Shown here: positions 45,042-53,919 of the stretch, piece by piece
Position numbering within the stretch: position 1 is the first letter of the stretch
Layout of the letters: each line of letters starts with the position of its first letter
Source of the DNA: Bacteroidales bacterium
GTDB taxonomy: Bacteria > Bacteroidota > Bacteroidia > Bacteroidales > UBA10428
Reading direction: 5' to 3'
Length of the DNA: 63,174 bases
NCBI GenBank assembly: GCA_016926235.1
Contig: JAFGOZ010000602.1
Location: 1-63,174 of the forward strand
Translations under genes and position numbers: made by a program
The notes under the pieces: generated by a model
Told to the model about the DNA's origin: nothing
Databases searched by the model: none
The model's input: the letters and a program-made list of their open reading frames with translations, nothing else

Positions 45042-46323
45042 TATTATTGTCCCACAAGAATCAGTGAATGATGAAAGCGTTGTGGTTCTGGAAATGAATT
45101 ATAATAACAATGATTTTGTCGAAAAAGATGCTGAAGTTATTGAAATTGAAACATCAAAAACAACCATGTCGTTGCAAACAAGTACTACTGGTTATATCAT
45201 TTATAATTGTTCTGTTGGTGACGAAGTTGAAATTGGACGTTGTGTTGCAAATATATATAACGAAAAATATATCGAACAAAAATCAGATTCAAAAGAATCT
45301 ATTAAACCTGCTACTGAAGTTAAACCTGAATCAACAGTAGTAGTAACTACGCTTTTTTCTATCAATGCCGAAAAATATATCGAAGAAAATAAATTAAGTA
45401 AAGAAACCTTTGCAGGCAAAGATTTTGTAACACTTGAAGATATTATTGATCCCCATGAAATAGAGTATACAATTGAAAAACCAGCAACAATAAGCCAACC
45501 AAAAACTAAAAAAACAAAAATAATTACTGAGGCAGTAACTGAAGAAAAAATTCCGAAACAGAAGAAGAAGGAAATCCAATATCTATCTTCAGTACAATCT
45601 GCAGGTTTAAATAGTGTTGTTAACACCTTCGTTAATTGTTCCGGTATTTTTGAATTTATTAAAGAAAGTGAACTTCAGTTAAAGAAGTCTTTACTTCCGA
45701 TAATTGTTTATGAAACTTCGAGGCTTTTGAGAAAATATCCAAAACTCAATTCCTTCTTTCAGGACGATTCTATATTTGTATATAATGATGTAAATGTGGG
45801 AATCGCCATGGATATGGATAAGGGTCTTAAAGTATTAAAAATAAAAGATACTGATAAGCTTTCCATAAAAGGAATTGAGGATGAAGTTCTTGTTCTTTCC
45901 AATAAGTATCTCGAAGAAAAAATTGATACGACTGATTTAACCGGAATTAGCTTTACCATAACTGATTTATCCGATTCAGATATAAGCTTTTTTACACCAT
46001 TAATCAACATGGATAATTCTGGTATTTTGGGAGTTTCTTCCATCGATAAGCAACTTAATCGGTTTACTTTATCCTTAACATTCGATCACAGAGTTACAGA
46101 AGGTAAATATGCTGCAGTTTTTCTTAAAGAACTAAAAAGCCGCATTGAGAGCTACAGCAATGAGATCAGAAAAACAGAGCTGGAACAAAAAAGCGAACGG
46201 GAATGTTTTAAATGTCATCGGAGAGTATCAAAATCCATGAACGAGAATATTCATTTCTTAAAAGTAATTGACCAAAACTCAAATGAAAAGATTCTTTGCA
46301 ACTATTGTTTAGAAGGTTTTTAA
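45025..46323 (+). CDS. 2-oxo acid dehydrogenase E2 with a C-terminal Cys4 tail
   Basis: The 432-residue protein has a lipoyl domain (1-80; lipoyl lysine K45 in IEIETSKTTMSL), a peripheral-subunit-binding-like segment (about 113-141; INAEKYIEENKLS...GKDFVTLEDI), a linker and an acyltransferase catalytic domain (about 185-378). The catalytic motif reads DHRVTEG (H355, E359) where most enzymes have DHRxxDG. The last 40 residues form a zinc-ribbon-like tail with C394-x2-C397 and C425-x2-C428, which I do not know from standard E2 proteins. The gene overlaps the E1 gene and is followed after 9 bases by the ACP/AcpS fusion, so all three should be cotranscribed. Confidence 0.85.
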   Translation: MKPIASIIVPQESVNDESVVVLEMNYNNNDFVEKDAEVIEIETSKTTMSLQTSTTGYIIYNCSVGDEVEIGRCVANIYNEKYIEQKSDSKESIKPATEVKPESTVVVTTLFSINAEKYIEENKLSKETFAGKDFVTLEDIIDPHEIEYTIEKPATISQPKTKKTKIITEAVTEEKIPKQKKKEIQYLSSVQSAGLNSVVNTFVNCSGIFEFIKESELQLKKSLLPIIVYETSRLLRKYPKLNSFFQDDSIFVYNDVNVGIAMDMDKGLKVLKIKDTDKLSIKGIEDEVLVLSNKYLEEKIDTTDLTGISFTITDLSDSDISFFTPLINMDNSGILGVSSIDKQLNRFTLSLTFDHRVTEGKYAAVFLKELKSRIESYSNEIRKTELEQKSERECFKCHRRVSKSMNENIHFLKVIDQNSNEKILCNYCLEGF

Positions 46324-46332
46324 AAATTAGTT

Positions 46333-47175
46333 ATGAAAGCAGATATTAATAAGATCCAACAAGTTGTAAGTAAGTTTTTACCTTCCGGTACTGTTTTATC
46401 AGAGAATACATCTATTGACAATAGTGTGATTCAAGGTTCGGTTAAACTCCATTTAATGTATGGAGAACTTGCCGATATGGGATATAAAATAGATGATTTT
46501 ACAGTTATTTCAACCTTTGGAGATTTGCTGAATACTATAAATGGCATTTCAACTATTACCAAAAGTGTAAAACAGTCTGAGTCTGTCAACATTGGTTCTG
46601 CTGATGCATTAAACAAGCAGGTAATAACAGGTAATATCGGCGATAATTTAAATGTAGGTATTGATATCATCAAAATAGTTCAATTACCTGTTGTTGATGA
46701 TTATAGAGAAAATAGTTTTTACACTGAAAATTTCAGTCAGGAAGAAATTTCCTATTGCTTACTAAAATCCTCCCCTATTCATTCATTTGCCGGAAAATTT
46801 GCTGCGAAAGAAGCCATAGTTAAATCAGACAGTAGTTTTAAAGGTAAGCCTTTTAAAGATATTCAGATAAAATATAATACATTTATGCAACCCTATTTCG
46901 GTAATTTTTCATTATCAATTTCACATGATGAAGAATACGCTGTTGCAATAGCTATTAAAAATGAGAATCATTTAGCTGGTTCAAAAAATGATGAAATTAG
47001 AGCCATTCAAAAGAATTTCGAAAGTAAGGTTAATAAAAAAGAAATAGAATTGGAAAAACTTATAAAAAAAGCAGGTAGCAAAAAAAATAATATATGGGTT
47101 ATTATTTCCTTGGTATTAAATATTGGGATAATTGCTTTTCTTCTGTATAATTATCTAATTCTTAAAACTAAATAA
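46333..47175 (+). CDS. Acyl-carrier-like domain fused to AcpS-type phosphopantetheinyl transferase and a membrane anchor
   Basis: The 280-residue protein has three parts. Residues 1-75 resemble an acyl carrier protein, with serine 36 in GSVKLHLMYGELADMGYKIDDF where carriers have DSLxxVEL...F; Asp before the Ser is replaced by Gly. Residues about 104-210 are an AcpS domain: VGIDIIKI (D111), FSQEEISYC, FAGKFAAKEAIVKS (E160) and SLSISHDEEYAVAIAI. A charged coiled coil leads to a membrane helix at about 254-276. The enzyme could load its own carrier domain, or a partner's, at the membrane. It follows E2 by 9 bases. That the N-terminal domain carries the prosthetic group is inference. Confidence 0.75.
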   Translation: MKADINKIQQVVSKFLPSGTVLSENTSIDNSVIQGSVKLHLMYGELADMGYKIDDFTVISTFGDLLNTINGISTITKSVKQSESVNIGSADALNKQVITGNIGDNLNVGIDIIKIVQLPVVDDYRENSFYTENFSQEEISYCLLKSSPIHSFAGKFAAKEAIVKSDSSFKGKPFKDIQIKYNTFMQPYFGNFSLSISHDEEYAVAIAIKNENHLAGSKNDEIRAIQKNFESKVNKKEIELEKLIKKAGSKKNNIWVIISLVLNIGIIAFLLYNYLILKTK

Positions 47176-47357
47176 CCCAAAAACAAGAATTCAGTGATTT
47201 TATATACACCTGATAGTACTATTATTGTGATAATATAAGTAATTGATAAAAAAACTGATACAAACTGTTTTATTAAAAAGATGTTAATGAACGTGGTATT
47301 GCAATTGATATATCTTAACCCAGTATTGGGTTATAAAATATATAAAAATGTATAAAA

Positions 47358-47957
47358 ATGATTGATTCATTTTCAAGCTATAAATATTATTTAGAAGAGG
47401 ATAGAAAAGCTTTGCTTGGGACAGACTATTATAATCGTCTGAAACTATTGGTAAAGCATCTTCTTCAAACTGACAAAATTTTAATGTTTCAAAGACAACT
47501 ACGGAAAGTTGAATATTTGAAAAACTGTAAATACAATTCTGTTTTGGGGAAAATCCGATATTTTTTTGTTTACAGGAAATTTATCAAATTATCACTCTTA
47601 CTTAATTTCTCGATTCCACCTAACGTATTTGGTCCGGGATTATCAATCGCACATTACGGTACTATTGTAATAAATCCAAATACCAGAATAGGGAAAAATT
47701 GTCGTATCCATGTATGTGTTAATATTGGTGCCAGTGGGGGTAATACAAAAGCCCCTATGATGGGTGATAATGTGTATATTGCTCCCGGGGTAAAAATATT
47801 TGGAGATATTAAGATAGGTAATAATATTGCTGTTTCTGCCAACAGTACTGTTAATAAGTCTTTTACAGAAAGTAATATTTTATTAGCCGGAAGTCCCGCG
47901 AAAAAGGTGAAAGAAATTGATATTTACAAATTAATACCACATGCAAAAGAAGTATAA
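47358..47957 (+). CDS. CysE-like hexapeptide acyltransferase
   Basis: The 199-residue protein has an N-terminal helical part (about 1-75), a hydrophobic stretch (FIKLSLLLNFSIPPNVFGPG) and a C-terminal hexapeptide domain. LSIAHYGTIVINPNTRIGKNCRIHVCVNIGASG (about 94-126) and YIAPGVKIFGDIKIGNNIAVSANSTVNKSF are like serine acetyltransferases of polysaccharide loci; the AHYG His is the catalytic one. The ATG at 47358 follows a duplicated TATAAAAATG; an ATG ten bases earlier opens a frame that stops after five codons. It overlaps the next glycosyltransferase gene by 17 bases. Confidence 0.8.
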   Translation: MIDSFSSYKYYLEEDRKALLGTDYYNRLKLLVKHLLQTDKILMFQRQLRKVEYLKNCKYNSVLGKIRYFFVYRKFIKLSLLLNFSIPPNVFGPGLSIAHYGTIVINPNTRIGKNCRIHVCVNIGASGGNTKAPMMGDNVYIAPGVKIFGDIKIGNNIAVSANSTVNKSFTESNILLAGSPAKKVKEIDIYKLIPHAKEV

Positions 47958-49122
47958 CATTTTAACCCTTGGAATGATGAGCTTTCCTTTGGGTACAGCC
48001 CCTATCCAAAAGTTATTGCTTATGGGCAAATCTTTTACAGTTGATAATCATGGTTTTACAGTAATTAGCGATAGATCTGTCAGAAAGAATACTATAAATG
48101 AAAACCTTCAAAAATGTGGGGAAATTGATGGGATTAAATATAAAACAACTGCACCAAACGTATTCTCTTCTCATAATTATCTGAAAAAGGTATATTCCAG
48201 GTTTTTGGGAACGATAAATGAGTTTTTTTATGTAATAAAGAATATTAGAGAATTCGATTCTTTAATTATTTATTCCTGTAGTTTTAGTTTCATAGTTTTT
48301 TATTCTTTTATATTTAAGCTGTTTAGAAAAAACTCATATTTAGTATATTTTGAGTTACGTTCAAGTTTAGATTATCGTTCTTCATTATTAACACGTATAA
48401 ATGACTATTTCCTAGATAATAAAGTGTTTAAGTTTGTAAGTGGAGTAATTACTATAAGTGAAAGTTTAAACAACCATGTACGTTCCAAATCAGCAAAAAC
48501 TTCTTTAATCAAAATACCACCTCTTGTTGATTTTGATCAATACGATGCTTTAACGAGAAATCCCGATATTGATTATTTTTTATATTGTGGTTCTTTATCA
48601 TATCTGGATGTTGTTAATTTTATTCTTGACTCTTTTGAACGGTTAGGTTCTGATCATAATACATCATTGTATTTGGTTGTAAATGGATACAATCAGGATA
48701 TAATAGATTTAGAAAGTGTTCTTGTTAAAAGAAATTTAGCTTCAAAGGTGAAAGTATTATCGGGTGTTGATAGTAAAGAATTAATTCAACTTTATAAAAA
48801 TGCATTCGCACTCCTGATTCCCCTTAGACCAACTAAACAAGACACATCAAGGTTTCCTCAAAAAGTTGCTGAATATTGTGCTTCAAAGAGACCGATTATT
48901 TCGACACGGATAGGTGAAATGGTAGAATATTTTGATGATTCATCTGCTTTTTTCGCTGAGGAGTACGATGTGGAAATGTTTTCACAACAAATGCAAAAAG
49001 CAATACAAAATAGTAATGAATTGGAGGAAATGGGCAAAAGATCGTATGAAATCGGAATGAAAAATTTCAATTATAAGAATTATACAACGCCGCTTCTTAA
49101 TTTTATGGGACTGAAGGTATGA
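47941..49122 (+). CDS. GT4-type glycosyltransferase
   Basis: The 393-residue protein has a GT-B fold of the GT4 type. The N-terminal Rossmann half runs to about residue 180. The C-terminal half has VITISESLNNHV, the strand FLYCGSLSYLDVVNFI, VLSGVDSKELIQLYKNAFALLIPLRPTKQ and RFPQKVAEYCASKRPIISTRIGEM, where the EX7E-type region normally lies but the first acid is replaced. It overlaps the acyltransferase before it (17 bases) and the glycosyltransferase after it (4 bases). Donor and acceptor sugars unknown. Confidence 0.78.
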   Translation: MQKKYNILTLGMMSFPLGTAPIQKLLLMGKSFTVDNHGFTVISDRSVRKNTINENLQKCGEIDGIKYKTTAPNVFSSHNYLKKVYSRFLGTINEFFYVIKNIREFDSLIIYSCSFSFIVFYSFIFKLFRKNSYLVYFELRSSLDYRSSLLTRINDYFLDNKVFKFVSGVITISESLNNHVRSKSAKTSLIKIPPLVDFDQYDALTRNPDIDYFLYCGSLSYLDVVNFILDSFERLGSDHNTSLYLVVNGYNQDIIDLESVLVKRNLASKVKVLSGVDSKELIQLYKNAFALLIPLRPTKQDTSRFPQKVAEYCASKRPIISTRIGEMVEYFDDSSAFFAEEYDVEMFSQQMQKAIQNSNELEEMGKRSYEIGMKNFNYKNYTTPLLNFMGLKV

Positions 49123-50210
49123 AGGCTTTGATTATTACAGATAACCTTATCAAAGGGGGTAAGGAACGTCGTTTATTAGAGTTCCTGCGTTTTATTGATA
49201 AAGATGATACCATAAAAACTACTTTAGTTCTTTTAAAAGATCGTATAGAATACCCTGTTGTACATACTTTAAAAAACGCTAAACTAGTAATAGTAAAAAG
49301 AAGAATAAAAAAAGACCCTACAGTTTATTTTACCCTCTGGTCCATATGTGATAAATATAAGCCTGATCTGGTGCATAGTTGGGGTACAATGCCTTCTGTT
49401 TACATTAGCACAATTTGCTATTTTAAACGTATTCCATTCATTAATGGAATAATCGTAAATGCAAAATGCTCAATTTTATCGGAAGACTGGATTCGTTCAA
49501 AGCTAACTTTCCCTTTTTCTGACATTATATTGGGAAATTCAAAAGCCGGAATTGCTGCTTATAAAGCAAATAAGAATAAAGCAATAGTTATATATAACGG
49601 TTATAATTTTGACAGAAACATTTCCCTCGCTACCGTTGCCTCAGTTAAAGAAAAATATGAGATTAATACCAATTATATAATTGGAATGATTGCTGCATTC
49701 CATCCACGAAAAGATTATGAAACTTTTCTTAAAGCAGCAGATAATATAACCAAACAAAGAACTGATGTTACATTTATTGCTATTGGAGATGGACCTTTGC
49801 TTAAACTTTATAAAAATAAATATCAGCAAAATACGCAAATAAAATTCCTGGGAAAAATTAATGATGTTGAGTCTTTAATTCAACTATTTACAGTAGGTGT
49901 TTTGCTTACAAACCCCAAAAAACACCAGGAAGGTATTTCCAATGCTATTCTTGAAATGATGGCACAGAAAATACCGGTGATTGGGACAGATGGTGGCGGA
50001 ACATCAGAAATTATTGTAGATGGTAAAACCGGATATCTGATACCTGAATTTTCAAATGTTGAACTAGAAAAATATATTGTTCAACTTATAGAAAATAAGG
50101 AATTAAATGAAGAATTTGGAAATAATGCTTTTCAACGAGTAAATGAGGTTTTTAGCATTCACCAAATGTGTTCAAAAATGGTTGAGCTTTATCATTCAAT
50201 AGAAACCTAA
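49119..50210 (+). CDS. GT4-type glycosyltransferase
   Basis: The 363-residue protein is a GT-B enzyme of family GT4. It has KGGKERRLLEFLRF at the N-terminus, VHSWGTMPSVYI, the linker VIYNGYNFDR, and a nucleotide-sugar-binding half with IGMIAAFHPRKDYETFLKAA, FIAIGDGPLLKLYK and the EGISNAILEMMAQKIPVIGTDGGGTSEII motif, which carries the EX7E acids. The 4-base overlap with the gene before indicates coupled translation. The 136-base gap after it, before the MBOAT gene, is the largest in this part of the locus. Sugar specificity unknown. Confidence 0.85.
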   Translation: MKALIITDNLIKGGKERRLLEFLRFIDKDDTIKTTLVLLKDRIEYPVVHTLKNAKLVIVKRRIKKDPTVYFTLWSICDKYKPDLVHSWGTMPSVYISTICYFKRIPFINGIIVNAKCSILSEDWIRSKLTFPFSDIILGNSKAGIAAYKANKNKAIVIYNGYNFDRNISLATVASVKEKYEINTNYIIGMIAAFHPRKDYETFLKAADNITKQRTDVTFIAIGDGPLLKLYKNKYQQNTQIKFLGKINDVESLIQLFTVGVLLTNPKKHQEGISNAILEMMAQKIPVIGTDGGGTSEIIVDGKTGYLIPEFSNVELEKYIVQLIENKELNEEFGNNAFQRVNEVFSIHQMCSKMVELYHSIET

Positions 50211-50346
50211 TCTATTACGATCGGCTGTTCTGTCGACATTAATTTTATGAGGGGATAAATTGTTTAATTTCAGCAAATGATATCTCATTCAACATTGCTT
50301 GTATCAATATGAAACAACTTGTAAAAACCATTAAATAGTATTTTAA

Positions 50347-51792
50347 ATGTTATTCAACTCCATTGACTTTGCCATATTCTTACCTATTGTTTTCATACTC
50401 TATTGGTTTGTAATAAATAGAAATTTAAAGACTCAAAACCTGCTTATAGCACTGGCAAGTTACGTGTTTTATGGATGGTGGGACTGGCGGTTCTTATCCT
50501 TGATACTGTTTAGTACATTCGTTGATTATTTAGTTGGATTAGGTTTATTGAAGCAGGAAAATCAGACAAAACGAAAACTCTTATTACTGACAAGTATTTT
50601 GGTTAACCTGGGCTTTTTAGGGTTCTTTAAGTATTATAATTTTTTCCTCGATAATTTTGTCTCGGCTTTTTCATTCTTTGGAAAAGAAATCAATGCAAAT
50701 TCTTTGAATGTAATTTTACCTGTTGGAATTAGTTTTTATACATTTCAAACATTAAGCTATTCTATCGATGTTTATAAAAGAAAGCTTGAACCTACCAAAG
50801 ACTTCATTGCTTTTGCTGCTTTTGTGAGTTTTTTTCCTCAGCTTGTAGCAGGACCAATTGAGAGGGCAACAAACCTTCTTCCTCAATTTTATAATAAACG
50901 CAGTTTTGATTATACTAAAGCCACTGATGGGATGCGTCAAATCCTTTGGGGATTATTCAAAAAGATTGTCATTGCAGATAATTGTGCAGAGTTTGCAAAT
51001 CAAATTTTTAATAATTCAACTGATTATTCAGGAAGTATATTAGTGTTAGGTGCTTTATTCTTTACTTTTCAAATTTATTGTGACTTTTCAGGCTACTCAG
51101 ACATTGCCATTGGAACAGCAAGGCTGTTTGGTTTTGACCTAATGCGAAATTTTGCTTTCCCATATTTTTCAAGGGATATAGCAGAATTTTGGAGACGTTG
51201 GCATATTTCACTATCAACTTGGTTTAGAGATTACCTGTATATTCCACTTGGAGGTAGTCGTGGAGGACTCTGGATGAAAATAAGAAATACCTTTATTATT
51301 TTCGTTGTAAGCGGATTCTGGCATGGTGCAAATTGGACTTTTATTGTATGGGGAGCATTAAACGCCGTTTACTTTTTACCTCTTCTTTTAGCAAAGAAAA
51401 ACCGGAATAACATTGATGTCGTAGCAAAAGGGAAATTTTTTCCGGATTTCAGAGAATTTTTATTTATGCTTTTAACCTTTAGTTTAACTGTTTTTGCCTG
51501 GATTTTTTTCAGGGCTGAGAGTATCGAACATGCGATTCAATATATTACAGGAATTTTTAAAAATCCGCTTTCATATATTCAGCTAGATATCTACATGGAG
51601 TATATAAAAGTAATAATTCTTATAATAATCTTTATTGTAATTGAATGGTTAGGAAGAGAAAATCAATACGCGTTGGAGAAACTTGCTTTAAACCGGAATA
51701 GGCCGCTTAGATTTGTTTTATATTATGCAATAATTGCAGCAATAATTTTGCTTAGTGGGAATCAACAAGAATTTATTTATTTTCAATTTTAA
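50347..51792 (+). CDS. MBOAT O-acyltransferase, AlgI/DltB-like, copy 1
   Basis: The 481-residue membrane-bound O-acyltransferase has about eleven helices. Family motifs are LPVGISFYTFQTLSYSIDVYKRKLEP (about 120-145), FFPQLVAGPIERA, FWRRWHISLSTWFRDYLYIPLGGSR (about 280-304) and VVSGFWHGANWTFIVWG with the catalytic His near residue 326. Such proteins move acyl groups across the membrane to sugars in the periplasm, usually with an SGNH-type partner. An SGNH-like gene follows after 3 bases. A close paralog with the same kind of partner is at 57363. Confidence 0.88.
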   Translation: MLFNSIDFAIFLPIVFILYWFVINRNLKTQNLLIALASYVFYGWWDWRFLSLILFSTFVDYLVGLGLLKQENQTKRKLLLLTSILVNLGFLGFFKYYNFFLDNFVSAFSFFGKEINANSLNVILPVGISFYTFQTLSYSIDVYKRKLEPTKDFIAFAAFVSFFPQLVAGPIERATNLLPQFYNKRSFDYTKATDGMRQILWGLFKKIVIADNCAEFANQIFNNSTDYSGSILVLGALFFTFQIYCDFSGYSDIAIGTARLFGFDLMRNFAFPYFSRDIAEFWRRWHISLSTWFRDYLYIPLGGSRGGLWMKIRNTFIIFVVSGFWHGANWTFIVWGALNAVYFLPLLLAKKNRNNIDVVAKGKFFPDFREFLFMLLTFSLTVFAWIFFRAESIEHAIQYITGIFKNPLSYIQLDIYMEYIKVIILIIIFIVIEWLGRENQYALEKLALNRNRPLRFVLYYAIIAAIILLSGNQQEFIYFQF

Positions 51793-51795
51793 ATT

Positions 51796-52860
51796 ATGTA
51801 CAAGTTTTTTCAAAATATATTAAGGTTTATTGCCTTCCCATTCTTAGTTTTAATTATAATAATTGTACCATACATAATAGCAGATCCATACATGGATTTT
51901 GGTGCAAAAAAAGATTATTCATGGAAGTACGATTTTCAACGGCTCGGGGATCTCTCAACAAAAAAGCTTCTAAATTCAAAAAATAAATATAACTCCTTTA
52001 TTCTTGGAAGTAGCAGAACTGTAAGCCTTTATGCCTGTTATCTAAATAAAGTTATTCCTAATTCATCTTTCTTTCATTATGCCAATTGGGGTGAGAAAAT
52101 TGAAGGCATAAAAAATAAACTTGAATTGTTAGATACATTAGGATACGAAATAAGTAATGCAGTGATTTATATAGATGCAGATAACACTTTTCTGGGTGAG
52201 GGCAAAATCGATTCAGATCATTATTTAATTACAAAACAAAAAAGATATAGAGCTATTATATCCCACTTTAAAAGCTTTTATAAACATATTAACATTGATA
52301 AAATAAAAATCCTTTTAGGATATAAAAAGATTGAAGGCCAACCCTATTGGAATTCTGATCCAGCGACAAACGATCCCAAACATCGTTGTAATGAACATGT
52401 ACTTTCTGTCTATTCTAAGGTTGATAGAAGCGATAGTTTAATAGCAATAATAGACTCCCTGAAAGAAACAGGTATTTTGTATAAAAGACCTGCGGAGCAA
52501 ACTTTTTTTGAAAATCAGATTTCGGATTCAGAGAAAGAAATGGTAAACAGAATTAAAGATATTCTGAACAAGCATTCATCTAACTATTATATTGTAATAA
52601 CCCCATTGTATGATCAGAAGAAATTTAGCTTTGATGATCAAACCATATTGCAGGAACTATTTGGAGAACGTTTATTTGATTTTTCCGGGATTAACCGATT
52701 TACCAATGATGAATATAACTACCCGGACATGATGCATTTTCAACCCTATATTTCGAAATTTATGATTGATTCCATTTTACAACCAAAAACAGCAAACAAT
52801 TGCTTACATGAAAAACCTACTGAAAATCAACTTTTTTCTCAATCACTGATTTACCAGTAA
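51796..52860 (+). CDS. Membrane-anchored SGNH-like protein, MBOAT partner 1
   Basis: The 354-residue protein has one N-terminal membrane helix (about 8-30). A periplasmic SGNH/AlgX-like region follows, with block I as FILGSSRTVSL (about 69-79, Ser nucleophile) and block V as DMMHFQPYIS (about 309-318, Asp and His). These are the catalytic positions of SGNH hydrolases and O-acetyltransferases. It follows the MBOAT gene by 3 bases, as in alginate and peptidoglycan O-acetylation systems. The rest of the sequence is diverged, so the call rests on motifs and position. Confidence 0.65.
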   Translation: MYKFFQNILRFIAFPFLVLIIIIVPYIIADPYMDFGAKKDYSWKYDFQRLGDLSTKKLLNSKNKYNSFILGSSRTVSLYACYLNKVIPNSSFFHYANWGEKIEGIKNKLELLDTLGYEISNAVIYIDADNTFLGEGKIDSDHYLITKQKRYRAIISHFKSFYKHINIDKIKILLGYKKIEGQPYWNSDPATNDPKHRCNEHVLSVYSKVDRSDSLIAIIDSLKETGILYKRPAEQTFFENQISDSEKEMVNRIKDILNKHSSNYYIVITPLYDQKKFSFDDQTILQELFGERLFDFSGINRFTNDEYNYPDMMHFQPYISKFMIDSILQPKTANNCLHEKPTENQLFSQSLIYQ

Positions 52861-52868
52861 GTATATTA

Positions 52869-53855
52869 ATGAAAAAAACAGCTTTTATTGCAAGTGGAAT
52901 ATTGTTGATTTGTACATTGTTGTATATTATATCAGGTTCATTATTGACGTTTAATAAGCCAATAAAATCACCTTATATTTTGTTGGAAGACTGGATATCC
53001 TCCTCAGTTTTGGAAGAAGCTACAAATTATATTGTCGAAAATGGCATAGACAGCATTTTTATTGTTGGGATGAAAAACCCAAATACCTCAGTAAGTAAAA
53101 AAGAATTTGATAAGACCAGAAAGTTAAAGAAAAACAAGAATAATGAGTACATCCTCTATTGGGGTGGAATATTAGGTTTTGAAATACCTATTGAAGAACT
53201 TGAAGAATCCTTCACCCTGCAAGTTAAAATGCGGGGAAAAAGATATGCAAATCTTTTTCCACATTATCGGATTTTTTTCAATCAACAGTTAATTAATAGT
53301 GGGTTTGTAAGCGAAAAAGACTCAGTTTATCAGTTTACGGTATCAAAGAATTCAACTGATTCATCAGCTTTTGTTATAATAAACTTTGATAATAATTTTG
53401 CTGACAAGACCTTGTTTATTTCTGATGTTTCAATAGATAGAAAGGATATGGGCTCAATCATGTTGGACAATTTCTTTATTTCTTATTCTGAAAAGCCAGA
53501 TTTTAATTATGTCCCGAAAACGAATGAGATAAAAAATTACATCGGTGATCGGGGTTTTGACACATCAAAAGTTAAAATTATAGAAGTAGGTTACGCTTCG
53601 TTTAATAGGACTCTTGCATTAGCTAAAGGTGCGAAAAAGCATTTCAATAATTCTAAAGTTAAAAGTATCAATATTATTACAGTGAATAATCATTCACGTA
53701 GGTCTTATATAAATTTTAACAATTGCCTTGAAAAGAATATGAAGGTTGGCTGCATTCCATTAAGCCCTGTTGTTAAAAAGGAAGTCTCATTTTTAGGAGG
53801 TTTAGATGGGAGGGTAAGTTTGCTATTGACTTGGATGTATTGGTGGTTTCACTAA
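52869..53855 (+). CDS. YdcF/ElyC-like protein with inserted carbohydrate-binding-like domain, locus copy
   Basis: The 328-residue protein has an N-terminal membrane helix and the same order of segments as the protein at 26523: YILLEDWI (about 37-44), an inserted beta-rich segment (about 95-195, FTLQVKMRGK...VIINFDNNFADKTLFISDV), YASFNRTLALAKGAKKHF (about 241-258) and NIITVNNHSRRSYINF (about 268-283). The HSRR motif matches the active region of DUF218/YdcF-type proteins. Gap to the previous gene is 8 bases. Here it is part of the polymer locus, which suggests a role in handling the polysaccharide or its lipid carrier. Activity unknown. Confidence 0.6.
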   Translation: MKKTAFIASGILLICTLLYIISGSLLTFNKPIKSPYILLEDWISSSVLEEATNYIVENGIDSIFIVGMKNPNTSVSKKEFDKTRKLKKNKNNEYILYWGGILGFEIPIEELEESFTLQVKMRGKRYANLFPHYRIFFNQQLINSGFVSEKDSVYQFTVSKNSTDSSAFVIINFDNNFADKTLFISDVSIDRKDMGSIMLDNFFISYSEKPDFNYVPKTNEIKNYIGDRGFDTSKVKIIEVGYASFNRTLALAKGAKKHFNNSKVKSINIITVNNHSRRSYINFNNCLEKNMKVGCIPLSPVVKKEVSFLGGLDGRVSLLLTWMYWWFH

Positions 53856-53919
53856 ATTAAAATTTTAACTATTAAATAATTAGTTATGAAGTATCATTTA
53901 CTAATTCTTATTTAACAAA

